The notes beneath the pieces are model-generated. The model worked only from the letters and a program-made list of their open reading frames with translations, did not search any database and was not told the origin of the DNA. From a virus, in the IMG/VR virus record IMGVR_UViG_3300025402_000010, positions 1-59,416 of that record: 59,416 nt of DNA; one strand, written 5' to 3'. The position numbers and the translations under genes are program-made. Each line of letters opens with the position of its first letter. The stretch's first letter is position 1. Below, piece after piece: positions 8,797 through 18,210 of this stretch.

Positions 8797-9414
8797 CTAG
8801 AGGCTCATATAATCTATGCCTAGATCCGGCGTATTAGATTCTTGTAAAAATCTCATGGCGTTTGCGCTGATATCACTATCAGCTACTCCGCCCATTGCCG
8901 GTAAATCTGTTGTTGGTACTGATTGGACTGTCTGTGGTCTTGGCGCTGGCTGAGCTTGTACAGGAGCAGGTGCCGGAGCAACCCTTACAGTCAGTGCCTT
9001 TTCTACCTTGCCTTCAAGAGTCTTAAAGGATGTGGTAACTTGGTTTAGTGCGCTACTTATTGCACGTTCAACCTGTTGCCCAATTGGCTCTTCAGCTTTC
9101 TTTGGCTCAGGTCTAACAAAATATTTTTTGAGAACATCATCACAAAGGTCCCAAGTCAACTTATTGATTTCAGGTCCAGTGAGGCGTTGAATTCTCTTGG
9201 GTTTTTCATCCCATGCATAGTGGTAAACATTACCGTCGTAATCAGTTAGAGTTCCAAAAGAAACACCATCTGCTGATACTTGGAATGTTAAGAACTCTAT
9301 ATTTGCCACCGTTTTATTTTGTGGAAGTGGAGTTTCTTCAACAACGGGGGCTTCAACCTCAAGGACCTCTTCTACAGGAGTAGAAACGATCTTAGTTTTT
9401 CTAGATCTAAACAT
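8797..9414 (-). CDS. Hypothetical virion-region protein with Pro/Ala-rich linker
   Basis: A 205-residue protein. The first 40 residues are charged, residues 40-100 form a compact domain (FLTFQVSADGVSFGTLTDYDG), then comes a helical segment and a Pro/Ala/Gln-rich linker (APAPAPVQAQPAPRPQ) before a short conserved-looking tail. No family recognised. It is closely spaced with its neighbours (3 nt downstream of the previous stop), so it belongs to the same transcription unit. Confidence 0.6.
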   Translation of the reverse strand: MFRSRKTKIVSTPVEEVLEVEAPVVEETPLPQNKTVANIEFLTFQVSADGVSFGTLTDYDGNVYHYAWDEKPKRIQRLTGPEINKLTWDLCDDVLKKYFVRPEPKKAEEPIGQQVERAISSALNQVTTSFKTLEGKVEKALTVRVAPAPAPVQAQPAPRPQTVQSVPTTDLPAMGGVADSDISANAMRFLQESNTPDLGIDYMSL

Positions 9415-9417
9415 GGT

Positions 9418-9984
9418 TTATTGAGCAATCACCAATTCGTAGTCGCCCTTGCGCTCAACGGAGGCAGTCTTATCATCCCAAACGACAGCAAATTCACTGT
9501 CGCCAACGGCAATAACTGTACCGGCAATCTTGGTATTAGGCGTTTCAGCAACGACACGGGAGTTAACAATCGTGCCAGTGTTGATGTTTGCAACGATACC
9601 CATCGTAAAACCATCGTAAGCCTGATCACGTCTAAAACCTTGTGACTGTGAAGCAAACTTAGAAGCTTTAACAGGTGCGAGTTGAAGGTCACGAGTGCCA
9701 GCAACTTCTGGTTCCATAACCATCAAAGCACGGTCTTGTGCAGGGTTTGACATGACATTGTTCTGCATACCAATTGCATTGTCGCGGTCAATCTGTGCAG
9801 CCTCACCAGACTTGTACTCATCATAAGCTTGCTGGTTGCGCTGGTAGTCACTCTTGTTATTAACAAAGTCGCCAAGCCACTGCTGGCTAGGGTCTTGAAA
9901 ATTGACATCTGGGCCTTGACCCATTTCGTCAGCAGCTGTTTTAGTAAAAAGATCAGCTACGTTTACGTTTAAACGTGGTTCCAT
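9418..9984 (-). CDS. Hypothetical virion-region protein
   Basis: A 188-residue protein. The start at 9984 is chosen because CAGGAG lies 6 nt upstream; the frame could extend to 10023 without a better signal. The C-terminal 80 residues look like a small SH3-like or KOW-like beta-barrel (GTVIAVGDSEFAVVWDDK). The N-terminal half is polar and rich in Asp, Asn and Gln. No known family assigned. Confidence 0.65.
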   Translation of the reverse strand: MEPRLNVNVADLFTKTAADEMGQGPDVNFQDPSQQWLGDFVNNKSDYQRNQQAYDEYKSGEAAQIDRDNAIGMQNNVMSNPAQDRALMVMEPEVAGTRDLQLAPVKASKFASQSQGFRRDQAYDGFTMGIVANINTGTIVNSRVVAETPNTKIAGTVIAVGDSEFAVVWDDKTASVERKGDYELVIAQ

Positions 9985-10043
9985 TGATTTCTCCTGTACT
10001 TGGATACATACACTATGGTACATATCGACTTTAATTACATTGT

Positions 10044-10457
10044 CTATTTGCTAGGTGGTTGTGAAGCACCAGTGTTTGGGTCAGAATATTCTTCTTCAGC
10101 ATTTGCATTTGTCATTGGCTTTACTTTTGGTTTTTTTGCTGTTTCAGTGACATTATCCATGTCTGTGTGAGCAACATAACGCATTTTTGAAGCAAATTCC
10201 CAAATATTTTCTTTTTTGGAAGACGTTCTATTATTAGCGTTTAGATCTTGTAGAGAAAAGTCATGATTATCTTGCTTAAGACCACCTGAATTCATTAAGC
10301 AGTATGCGTGTGAAAACAAAGGACGTTTCCCGTCAACAGCTACACCATCTGATAAGACTCTACCCAAACCTTGTGCACCAGCTGGCATATCACAAAAACG
10401 GCATGGAACACCAGGGGGAGCATCCTTTGGATCTACATAGCTTCTTTTAATTGTCAT
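10044..10457 (-). CDS. Small zinc-binding-like protein
   Basis: A 137-residue protein with a CRFCDMPAGAQG motif near residue 18 and HAYC near residue 50, a C-x2-C ... H-x2-C set that could hold one zinc ion. The pattern CxxC-x(3-4)-G recurs in its large neighbours (CAKCGMNKG, CAACHLPADKH). The ATG at 10457 has GGAG 6 nt upstream and overlaps the stop of the preceding gene; the longer frame to 10607 lies within that gene and is rejected. The C-terminal 60 residues look disordered. Confidence 0.65.
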   Translation of the reverse strand: MTIKRSYVDPKDAPPGVPCRFCDMPAGAQGLGRVLSDGVAVDGKRPLFSHAYCLMNSGGLKQDNHDFSLQDLNANNRTSSKKENIWEFASKMRYVAHTDMDNVTETAKKPKVKPMTNANAEEEYSDPNTGASQPPSK

Positions 10458-10458
10458 A

Positions 10459-12807
10459 TTATTCTCCATCTTCTTCTTCACCGATACCAAGCTCTTCAAG
10501 GCCAGAGTTGATATTGTTACCTTCTCTAATTGCTTTTTTAGCTCTCTCGTATTGCTCGGGGAAAAGATCTTTACCTGTAACTTGCTTATAAGTGCTTTTA
10601 ACAACATCCATTGTGGATGACTCTTTTTCTGGAGAAAGCTGCTTTTCTGAATCAGGTGTCATGTCATAGGGGATAGAGTCAAATGGTTTATCGTCAAGTG
10701 TTGGGGTGCTGCTGTTAAAATTCGTTTCGCCTGGTTTTTCAATTTTTTCCAAGCCGTGTGGTTTAAGTTCGTTACCGCCAATTGGTACAACAAGACTATC
10801 TTTGTGGTTGTAGTCAACTGTACCTGTCTGCTTTACACCCAACTGAAGGTCGTTAGCAAGCTCTCGAGACCATTGATCCATGCGTTGTCTAGTTGCTGAG
10901 TCACTAGACCGTACACTGTTTTTAATTTCGTCCTGGCTAAGTCCAATACCGTTTCTATAAACGACATCCATCTTTACTTTTTTAAGCGGATTAATCTTTC
11001 TACCGCCAGGGTAGCTACCTGTGATGTTTGTTGCTGGCAATGTTGATGTAACAACACCAGCATATCCAACCATTGGTGCGTTTGCTGGGGATAGTCTTGC
11101 TAAAGCAGTTTTTGGTACAGAAGTGTGAACCTGCCAGTAACCAACATCATTCAAAGGAGACTTTTCACCAGTAAAATGGGCAATCGATTGGTGAGCATTT
11201 TTAATGTGTGTGATTACATCTTTGTATATTTGTGGTCTTTTGTTAAAACGAGTATCTTCATTTGGGTTAGAAAATCCATCAATGGTTGGTACACCATTAA
11301 TTGTTTTTTCAATTTGAATCTGCTTGTCTGGACGGTCTTGCACTTTACGCCCAAGCTCACCGCTGCGCTCACCACGAATTGCTCCCATTGGACGATAATA
11401 AACAGCAACGTCAGCAGTGTGCTCACCAGCATTAAGAACAATTCCAGCTACTGCTTTGTCACGAGTAGACCGTCCTTGGAACATATTTTCAATTTTTTCA
11501 CGGTCTTCTTTTGTGTACATGCGTTGTTTAGCAATGTGATTAATGTTTCCTTTGTTCATACCACATTTTGCGCATGTATTTTGTGGTATTACACTAGGTG
11601 TTGGTTTAACATTAGGGCTTAATGAATCTGGACCAGGTTGTGGGTTTGTCCAATCTGTTACTTCTGATGTTTCGCCTGTTTGGTGGTTAAGTTCTTGTCG
11701 AGTGTAAGTATCTACAAATTGGTGAAAGCCTTCATCTGGTTTATCCAAAGAATAGTCTGGATCAACCGTGTTCCAGTTGAGGAAATGAACCATGTCATGC
11801 TTACGAATAGGATCATCTTCGTGGCCAGCGGCCATTACAAGAGCTTTGGCAGGTTCTTTATAACGGTCACGAACAGCTATTGGTCTAAGTAGATCTTGAA
11901 TAAATGGACTACTTTTAGAGCGGTTATGCGTATCTTTTTTCTTTACGCTATTAATACCAATTCGTTTACGAATTTGATCAACTTGTGGCTTAAATGCACA
12001 ATCTACGTGACATTTTTTACTTGTGCACCAAGTGTCGTGGAAATTAATAGCAGAATTAATTTGTCTAGCTCTACCAGCAATATCCATTATGCTTGTTTCA
12101 AGCGGTTGTCTCCCAGTTGCTGAATAAACGTAATGTTTTGTTGGTGAAGATATTCTATCGCCAGCTTTAAGCGCACGAAATTCATTAGTTTTTTCATCTT
12201 TAATGCGATAATTAGGATTATCAACTGGTGACCACTTTGTAAGAGTGTGTCCTTGATTCAAACATATTGTGCAAAATTTTTGTTTAGCAAGTTTTTGGGT
12301 CTCATAACCAACGCTTGGATTGCCACCGTTTTTTCTTCCACCGCAGCCACCACCAACTTTCACACCATCTTTATTGTATACAGGATCTGGGCAGCGATAA
12401 GCCTCTGAGTGACGAAGCATATAATCTACAGAAGCATAGGTAGCATTAATTTTCTTTTTGTTTTCTTCATGCTCACGCATATATGCTTGATGGGGGAAAG
12501 AACCAGCGAGACTATCCTTGCCAGGAGAATCACCTCTAGCCCAGCTTGCTTTGACCGCTTGTGCTCTTTGGTGCCAAAAAGCGGCATTCTCTTCCGGAGA
12601 AGCAATATTTTCATTGGGTCTTAATTCTTGGTCTGGTTTTTTAACGTAATAAGTTATTGATTCACCTGATTTTTCATGGTCATCAGAATTATCATTTTCA
12701 AAGTAGTCCTGAACTGCCGGGTCAATATGGACGTTATAATCTTCAAGGCCCCCAAGGCCTCCAAAGTCAATAGCATATTTAGAATTAAATTGTTTCTTAT
12801 CAGTCAT
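10459..12807 (-). CDS. Giant Cys-rich putative metal-binding protein 1
   Basis: A 782-residue, largely hydrophilic protein with scattered Cys/His clusters: RCPDP...GGGCGG and FCTICLNQGH (about residues 130-185), WCTSKKCHVDCAF (near 265) and CAKCGMNKGNINH (near 415). These look like independent zinc-binding knuckles set in long polar linkers rather than one enzyme domain. It is the first of four tandem genes of this style (10.4-18.2 kb), all in the virion arm. No known family recognised and no catalytic motif seen. The large size and co-transcription with structural genes suggest a virion component. Confidence 0.75.
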   Translation of the reverse strand: MTDKKQFNSKYAIDFGGLGGLEDYNVHIDPAVQDYFENDNSDDHEKSGESITYYVKKPDQELRPNENIASPEENAAFWHQRAQAVKASWARGDSPGKDSLAGSFPHQAYMREHEENKKKINATYASVDYMLRHSEAYRCPDPVYNKDGVKVGGGCGGRKNGGNPSVGYETQKLAKQKFCTICLNQGHTLTKWSPVDNPNYRIKDEKTNEFRALKAGDRISSPTKHYVYSATGRQPLETSIMDIAGRARQINSAINFHDTWCTSKKCHVDCAFKPQVDQIRKRIGINSVKKKDTHNRSKSSPFIQDLLRPIAVRDRYKEPAKALVMAAGHEDDPIRKHDMVHFLNWNTVDPDYSLDKPDEGFHQFVDTYTRQELNHQTGETSEVTDWTNPQPGPDSLSPNVKPTPSVIPQNTCAKCGMNKGNINHIAKQRMYTKEDREKIENMFQGRSTRDKAVAGIVLNAGEHTADVAVYYRPMGAIRGERSGELGRKVQDRPDKQIQIEKTINGVPTIDGFSNPNEDTRFNKRPQIYKDVITHIKNAHQSIAHFTGEKSPLNDVGYWQVHTSVPKTALARLSPANAPMVGYAGVVTSTLPATNITGSYPGGRKINPLKKVKMDVVYRNGIGLSQDEIKNSVRSSDSATRQRMDQWSRELANDLQLGVKQTGTVDYNHKDSLVVPIGGNELKPHGLEKIEKPGETNFNSSTPTLDDKPFDSIPYDMTPDSEKQLSPEKESSTMDVVKSTYKQVTGKDLFPEQYERAKKAIREGNNINSGLEELGIGEEEDGE

Positions 12808-12816
12808 ATTTTTTTC

Positions 12817-15414
12817 CTAAACTTCTTGCATTCTAGGCAGCTGTCGGCTGGGGAATCTGTCAATTTCTTTTCTAATCTCTTCGTCATTATCAACGTGCTT
12901 ACCAATTGTCTTCAACAATTCATCGCGAGCAGATTCAAAAGGCTCCCAGTGACTACTGTCATCACTATTGGTTTTTTCTCTGTCTTCTTGGATTCCAGAT
13001 GCTTCTGTGTATAATTTATTCAATGATTCATTAATTTTATCACGGGCATCGCCTTGCAAACCAGTTCTGTCAAGTACCTTTTCAACCCGTTGAATTCTGC
13101 TTTGAACCTTTGGGTGGAAGTTGTTAAGGTCAACTCTTGAATTGTCGGTAAGATTTTCTTTTCTTTCGGCAGACAATGGTGTATTAATTGGAAGAGCTTT
13201 AAACCCTTTAGTGTCAAGAAAATCTTTAACCAATTTCAATTCTCTACTAGAGCCATTGTATGAATAGTTAGGGCTTTTTCTAATAACAGCTGCTTGTTTA
13301 TTTAATGATTCAAGATCTTTTTTAGAAATGCTCACGCCGTTTCTAACAAAACCAAGAACACTTGAATCACCGATAAGTTCACCACTAGGCCATCCCCATT
13401 TTTCACCCATTTTTGAACGTGCCCATTCAGGTAATTTACTTACATTTTTAGGTGGTTTAGCATTGATTGCACCAACAGGCACTACTTTATGCGGATTAGA
13501 ATCTGGATCATCTTTGTAAGCGTTGTGCATAGCAAGTTGGTACATAGATGCTGGAATTGTTATGTGAGTTGGGTGAATCCATTGAGAACCAGCGGGAGCA
13601 ACCATGTGATCTTTCTGGTCATACCAGCCATACGTACAAGGGCATGGTTTGTTATCTACCGTGCGATAGTCGTTCTGGTCTTTACCAGTTTTCTTAGCCC
13701 ATTCTGAGCAGCGTGGGCAAGTGGGATCAGCTGGTTTGTAACCATCTGGTTCGTTTCCATGATTATTTAAACCAGTAACTCTGTAAATAGACAATGTCAT
13801 TGGGTTACCATCAAATTCTTTTACTTTGATATCAAAGCCAGGTTCTCTTGACGATTTACCAACAGTTTTTGTTTTAGTAATAAAACCTGGGTCATCAAGG
13901 CATTTTGGGCAACGGTTGTCTGGCGTAATACGAATTGTTGGGTCAATAACATCACCATGGTTTTTGCATACCATACCAACATTTTTAAAATTGTATCCGT
14001 GTACCTGATTAAGGTTTTTACCCGTGCTTTCGCCAGTTTCATCGTCATAGCATGCTTTACATGGCCCAATTGCTCTTGAACCGGTTGAATCTGTATGGAT
14101 TTTTTGTTTTGTACCCTTACAAGAAGTGCAACGACCAGCATCATCTTTATCAATATACAATAAAGAACCACCCATACCAATAGTGTATGGTTTTAAAACA
14201 ATTTTACCAGTATCTGTTTTAAAAGCCTTGTAATTAATTTTACCCTCTGAACAATCATTGCATGGGATATTATTTTCTCTTTGCAATGCATTGAGTTTGC
14301 CTTTATAACAATCAGGGCATACTGTTTTTTTAGTTACTTCTTTTGGTTCTTCTTTTTCTTCATATTTTTCACCTGATTTAGGATCAATTTTATAACGGGA
14401 AAGTCTAATTGGTTTTACACCAATGTGAAAAACGGGAACTCTGCCGCCAAGGTCTTGAATCTTATATTTTGTGTTGCCATCTTCATCAACAATTGGTACA
14501 GCTGCAACTCGCAAAGAAGAATCCTCTGCTCTGTAAACTGAATTGTCAAGTACGGATCTAAATTCGTGGTGTCCTTCAAGGTGCTCACCAGTTGCATTGT
14601 AGTGATCAATAGCAGATTGTTTTTCTACGTGCTTATCAGCAGGCAAGTGGCATGCTGCGCAAAGATCTTCACCTGGTTTCATTGGTGGGTGAGCTACATC
14701 ATCAGTAAAAATCTTTTGGATAGCAACATCGCCACCATAGTTAGCAATAAGGTTTAAAGGGTGTGTAGGGTCAAACTCAGGTGCATTTAATTTTGGCATG
14801 TTATTTACACGCTTGCGCATATCATTACGCATATTTGCATGGTCAAGTATCTGATGGAATTTACGAAGAGGACCTAGATCGTCATCTTTTGTAATACCTG
14901 CATCACTATTGAATGATTTAATGAATGGACCATTAAATTTATCACTCGCTCTAGGAGTTTCTTTTAATCTGTAACCAATCATACCTTTAGGAGCAAGCTT
15001 AGACAATTCACTATTGGCACCATATTGGCTTGGAGAAATGCCTGGAGTTTTGCTGCCATCTTCGTTTGCATTAGCAATTTCTTCGTAACCATTTTTAGGG
15101 TTCATTACATGCAAACGAATAGAACGCACCATCTCTTGTGCATTACCAAGACTGTGTCCTTGAGCAGTAAATACATCCGGGTGAATAACAGCCCATTTAC
15201 TTGGCCGGTGACCAGCTTCTGTATTAAGGTGACTCATAGGATCACCCATGTGAACTGCAAAGGGTTTGATTAAATCGTCTTCTTTTTCGTTGTGTTCGTC
15301 GCGTTGTTTATCATAACGATCGTTGTTGGCATCATTTGCCTCGATCATTTCACGGGCCCCTATATTGACCCATCTTTCAGCAGCAGTTTTTTTAAAAAAA
15401 GAAAATTTGTACAT
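12817..15414 (-). CDS. Giant Cys-rich putative metal-binding protein 2
   Basis: An 865-residue protein with at least five Cys/His modules: LCAACHLPADKHV (near 240), CPDCYKGKL...PCNDCSEGK (near 365), CTSCKGTKQ...GPCKACYD (near 425), VCKNHGD...RCPKC (near 475) and CPRCSEW...CPCTYGWYD (near 580). Some resemble the CxxCxGxG repeats of DnaJ-type zinc fingers, but no J-domain is present. The rest is polar, with many Asp, Asn, Lys and Gly residues. It begins MYKFSFFKKTAAERW, an amphipathic basic start. Function unknown. Confidence 0.75.
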   Translation of the reverse strand: MYKFSFFKKTAAERWVNIGAREMIEANDANNDRYDKQRDEHNEKEDDLIKPFAVHMGDPMSHLNTEAGHRPSKWAVIHPDVFTAQGHSLGNAQEMVRSIRLHVMNPKNGYEEIANANEDGSKTPGISPSQYGANSELSKLAPKGMIGYRLKETPRASDKFNGPFIKSFNSDAGITKDDDLGPLRKFHQILDHANMRNDMRKRVNNMPKLNAPEFDPTHPLNLIANYGGDVAIQKIFTDDVAHPPMKPGEDLCAACHLPADKHVEKQSAIDHYNATGEHLEGHHEFRSVLDNSVYRAEDSSLRVAAVPIVDEDGNTKYKIQDLGGRVPVFHIGVKPIRLSRYKIDPKSGEKYEEKEEPKEVTKKTVCPDCYKGKLNALQRENNIPCNDCSEGKINYKAFKTDTGKIVLKPYTIGMGGSLLYIDKDDAGRCTSCKGTKQKIHTDSTGSRAIGPCKACYDDETGESTGKNLNQVHGYNFKNVGMVCKNHGDVIDPTIRITPDNRCPKCLDDPGFITKTKTVGKSSREPGFDIKVKEFDGNPMTLSIYRVTGLNNHGNEPDGYKPADPTCPRCSEWAKKTGKDQNDYRTVDNKPCPCTYGWYDQKDHMVAPAGSQWIHPTHITIPASMYQLAMHNAYKDDPDSNPHKVVPVGAINAKPPKNVSKLPEWARSKMGEKWGWPSGELIGDSSVLGFVRNGVSISKKDLESLNKQAAVIRKSPNYSYNGSSRELKLVKDFLDTKGFKALPINTPLSAERKENLTDNSRVDLNNFHPKVQSRIQRVEKVLDRTGLQGDARDKINESLNKLYTEASGIQEDREKTNSDDSSHWEPFESARDELLKTIGKHVDNDEEIRKEIDRFPSRQLPRMQEV

Positions 15415-15425
15415 TGTTTACCTTA

Positions 15426-16061
15426 TTACAACAAGTCTTCAGCAGAAGATTGTCCGTACTCTGTTCCAACATCAAACATATCAACATCATTTTCATCTTC
15501 AATCGGGTGTTCAAGATCTGGTTTATACGTAATTGGTGTAGTATCAAGCCCCATATTACGTTTTCTTCTAGAAGCGACTTGTTTATTCCAATTAGTTTTA
15601 ATTTGTTCAAACCGTTTTCTTTTTGCTTCTTTAACCTCGTATGAAGCTTCAGGAGATTCGTTTGGGTTTACATATGGTCTAATATTTAATGAATCATTCA
15701 ATGCTTTCATTTGGTGATAAGCAACAAAAGAAGCATGGTTGATGCATGATGGAGTAGGGCTGGAGCCTTCATAGCAAACTACAGCTGTAGCGTCTGGGTT
15801 GTTAACTTTTTTGTTGTAATCACCCAAACTTTCAAGGTGTTCAATATCCGGATCAAGATCTCCACCGTTTTCACCCAGTGCATCAATATCAGCGCCTACT
15901 CTTCTGTCGTAAACGTCGCATTCACCAACTTGGTCTTTAGGCATACCAAACAATTTTTGAAAAGTTGGTTCATCAAATGATTGTTTAGCTGTATCCCAAA
16001 TACAGCGACCAACGTGAAGTGGCCGACCTGGTTTAATTTTTGTTGGTACTTGCCCTCTCAT
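15426..16061 (-). CDS. Hypothetical protein between giant Cys-rich genes
   Basis: A 211-residue hydrophilic protein with few cysteines (GRCIWDT, ECDVYD, VVCYEG, PSCINH). It reads like a short relative or a split-off part of its large neighbours: the composition is similar, and it lies 11 nt and 2 nt from them. No recognised family; probably co-translated with the flanking genes. Confidence 0.65.
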   Translation of the reverse strand: MRGQVPTKIKPGRPLHVGRCIWDTAKQSFDEPTFQKLFGMPKDQVGECDVYDRRVGADIDALGENGGDLDPDIEHLESLGDYNKKVNNPDATAVVCYEGSSPTPSCINHASFVAYHQMKALNDSLNIRPYVNPNESPEASYEVKEAKRKRFEQIKTNWNKQVASRRKRNMGLDTTPITYKPDLEHPIEDENDVDMFDVGTEYGQSSAEDLL

Positions 16062-16063
16062 TG

Positions 16064-18178
16064 CTATTCACCTTCTCTGCACTTATATTGTTCAAGAAGG
16101 AATTTATTCAAAGCATCTGCATGCTCATCAGGATCTTTTATCTGATTAATTTTTTTTGTTCCTTCTTTAAATTCTTTACTATCATTGATAGCTGCAATTT
16201 TTTCTGGATATTCATCTTTATCAATGAGACCAGTCCCCTTGCAGATTGAACACCATTTACCGTGCCCCTGTACCGTATAGGTTGGAGTCTGATCTTTATA
16301 ATCATGGTCCGGCATAGGAGATTTTTCTTTTTCCTCATAGTCTGTATCTGGTTCTTCAGTGTCAACTAGCTCAGGGACATTACTCTCTGGTGTATATGTG
16401 TCAAATTCATCTGGGTTAGGTTCTCTTGCTGTAACAGTTGGTTTTGATCCACCATTAATATCACTAAAATCTTCATCATCATCTTCAACGTTTCTGTTTG
16501 CTTCATCTGGATCAACTTTAACTTTTTTAGCAAAACCTGAGAAATTTGTTTCTGATGCTTTGTGATACCAAGCATTTTCTGCGCCCGACGTTCCACAAAT
16601 TTTACAAGCTTCAGAACCTTCTTGTGGAACGTAAGCATGCGCTTTGTGATAATTAGCGTTGCCATTGCTAGGAACTTCACAGCCTCTGCAGTGCCCTGGG
16701 TGACCTTTGAGCTCAAGCTTTGCGCCAGATTCGTCGTATGGTTCACACTCATGTTCTTTAGTTTCACCATTATTGTATGTAGTCTTGTAAATACCTTTAC
16801 AAGTTACACAGTGATCAGGTCTGTCTTCAATTTCTCCAAAATTTTTGCAAAGATTGCAAACAGTGTCAGGACTACCCCAATAACCACGAAGTTTACCTTC
16901 GCAATTTTGATTTCTTGGATCGTGTCCAAAACAATGTTGGTCTTTATCATATTTGTCACTGCCACAATTGCCATTTTTTTCTTTCATGCAATTTTTGCAA
17001 TGTGGTTCAACCCAATAAGGGTTATCAGGGCGATTATATTGTGATTTGCCTTCACATTCTGGGCATATTCTGTAGTCAGCATCACTTTTTTTAGAATAAT
17101 CTTCAACAGTACCTTGTGTGTCTGCAGTGGAAGATTCACCACCCTGTTCAAGCAAAAAGTGAGCCTCAGGCATCTCTAATTCATCAAGGTGTCTAAAGTT
17201 ATCGTCAGAATCGTAGTCATCCGATGCTGGAGTTTCTACCAATCTGCCTTCATTAAAATAACCGGGGATAATAGAATCAGCAGTTCTTCTAAAACTAGCT
17301 GTTTTACCTGGTTCTTCAACACTGACAGGGTATAACTTTTTATTACTCTTCCAATTGTCAAGAATGTTACGGAAGTGATCGTGAAAAGACAGGCCTTCAT
17401 TAGTATTAGACAATGCTGTATACATGTCTTCTCTAAGCTGAGGGTCAGAAACGTTTTCATTAATCATTGATTGAAGTTTTTGACTAGGCAATGGAAGTTC
17501 TCTTGGGTTAGAACTTATAAGAGCGTTGGGATCACTAACATCAATTTTTTCAGGGTCTTTAATTAAGTGAATACCAAAACCTATATTGTTATCACCTTTA
17601 CAATCTATTTTTTTGCAATATCTACATGCGCCACCGTGATTACCAAAACCACGAAGACCACCAACACATGTTTCCATTGCTCTATTGATTCTAGGGCTAT
17701 CAATATTTTTGGGGTTTGCTAGAACATTTTCATCGTAATTACGGCACTCTGAATCATCAGGGCAACGTGCGTGATCAAATTTACCTTGGCAGTACATGTG
17801 ACCAGGATATGCATTGCCTTCTGGATCTCTTCTACCATTAGTGAGTCTATTGTCTGGAATATACTTATCGCATTTTGAACAGACCCAACCTTTTTCTTGA
17901 TTAAAATAGGCTGGTGAACGGTCATCTACACCATTAAACTTATGATAGGTATACCCTGGGGTGGGGCTCCTATAAGTTTTATGAGCGTCATCCATCTTGG
18001 GCATAGACCCTTTTTCGTAGCTCATGTACCAAAAAGGATTGTCATCTGTAGTTTCGGGACCATCACCATGCTCTTGCATAAATTTTGCAAGTTCTTCAGG
18101 CGATAATTTTGGGTAATTAGGACCAAATAATGGTGCAGCCGATTGCTTGTTAAATGATGAATTAAATGTTTTAGACAT
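16064..18178 (-). CDS. Giant Cys-rich putative metal-binding protein 3
   Basis: A 704-residue protein with the densest Cys content of the group: VCSKCDKYI, MYCQGKFDHARC, ACRYCKKIDC, ICPECEGKS, HCKNCMKEKNGNC, VCNLCKNF, HCVTCKGIYK, GHCRGCEVPS, ACKICGTSG and WCSICKGTG. The modules are spread over the whole length with polar linkers. Its ATG at 18178 directly follows a perfect 9-bp hairpin (18181-18208) that would hide the weak Shine-Dalgarno element, suggesting translational control or coupling to the upstream gene. No enzyme motif found. Confidence 0.75.
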   Translation of the reverse strand: MSKTFNSSFNKQSAAPLFGPNYPKLSPEELAKFMQEHGDGPETTDDNPFWYMSYEKGSMPKMDDAHKTYRSPTPGYTYHKFNGVDDRSPAYFNQEKGWVCSKCDKYIPDNRLTNGRRDPEGNAYPGHMYCQGKFDHARCPDDSECRNYDENVLANPKNIDSPRINRAMETCVGGLRGFGNHGGACRYCKKIDCKGDNNIGFGIHLIKDPEKIDVSDPNALISSNPRELPLPSQKLQSMINENVSDPQLREDMYTALSNTNEGLSFHDHFRNILDNWKSNKKLYPVSVEEPGKTASFRRTADSIIPGYFNEGRLVETPASDDYDSDDNFRHLDELEMPEAHFLLEQGGESSTADTQGTVEDYSKKSDADYRICPECEGKSQYNRPDNPYWVEPHCKNCMKEKNGNCGSDKYDKDQHCFGHDPRNQNCEGKLRGYWGSPDTVCNLCKNFGEIEDRPDHCVTCKGIYKTTYNNGETKEHECEPYDESGAKLELKGHPGHCRGCEVPSNGNANYHKAHAYVPQEGSEACKICGTSGAENAWYHKASETNFSGFAKKVKVDPDEANRNVEDDDEDFSDINGGSKPTVTAREPNPDEFDTYTPESNVPELVDTEEPDTDYEEKEKSPMPDHDYKDQTPTYTVQGHGKWCSICKGTGLIDKDEYPEKIAAINDSKEFKEGTKKINQIKDPDEHADALNKFLLEQYKCREGE

Positions 18179-18180
18179 TA

Positions 18181-18208
18181 TTAACCTATCTAATATTTTA
18201 TAGGTTAA
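18181..18208 (-). promoter_or_regulatory. Hairpin covering the ribosome-binding site of the 704-aa gene
   Basis: TTAACCTAT at 18181-18189 pairs perfectly with ATAGGTTAA at 18200-18208, leaving a 10-nt loop. The only Shine-Dalgarno-like AGG upstream of the start at 18178 lies in this stem. It could equally end the upstream transcript, but no U-run follows. Confidence 0.5.
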
Positions 18209-18210
18209 AC

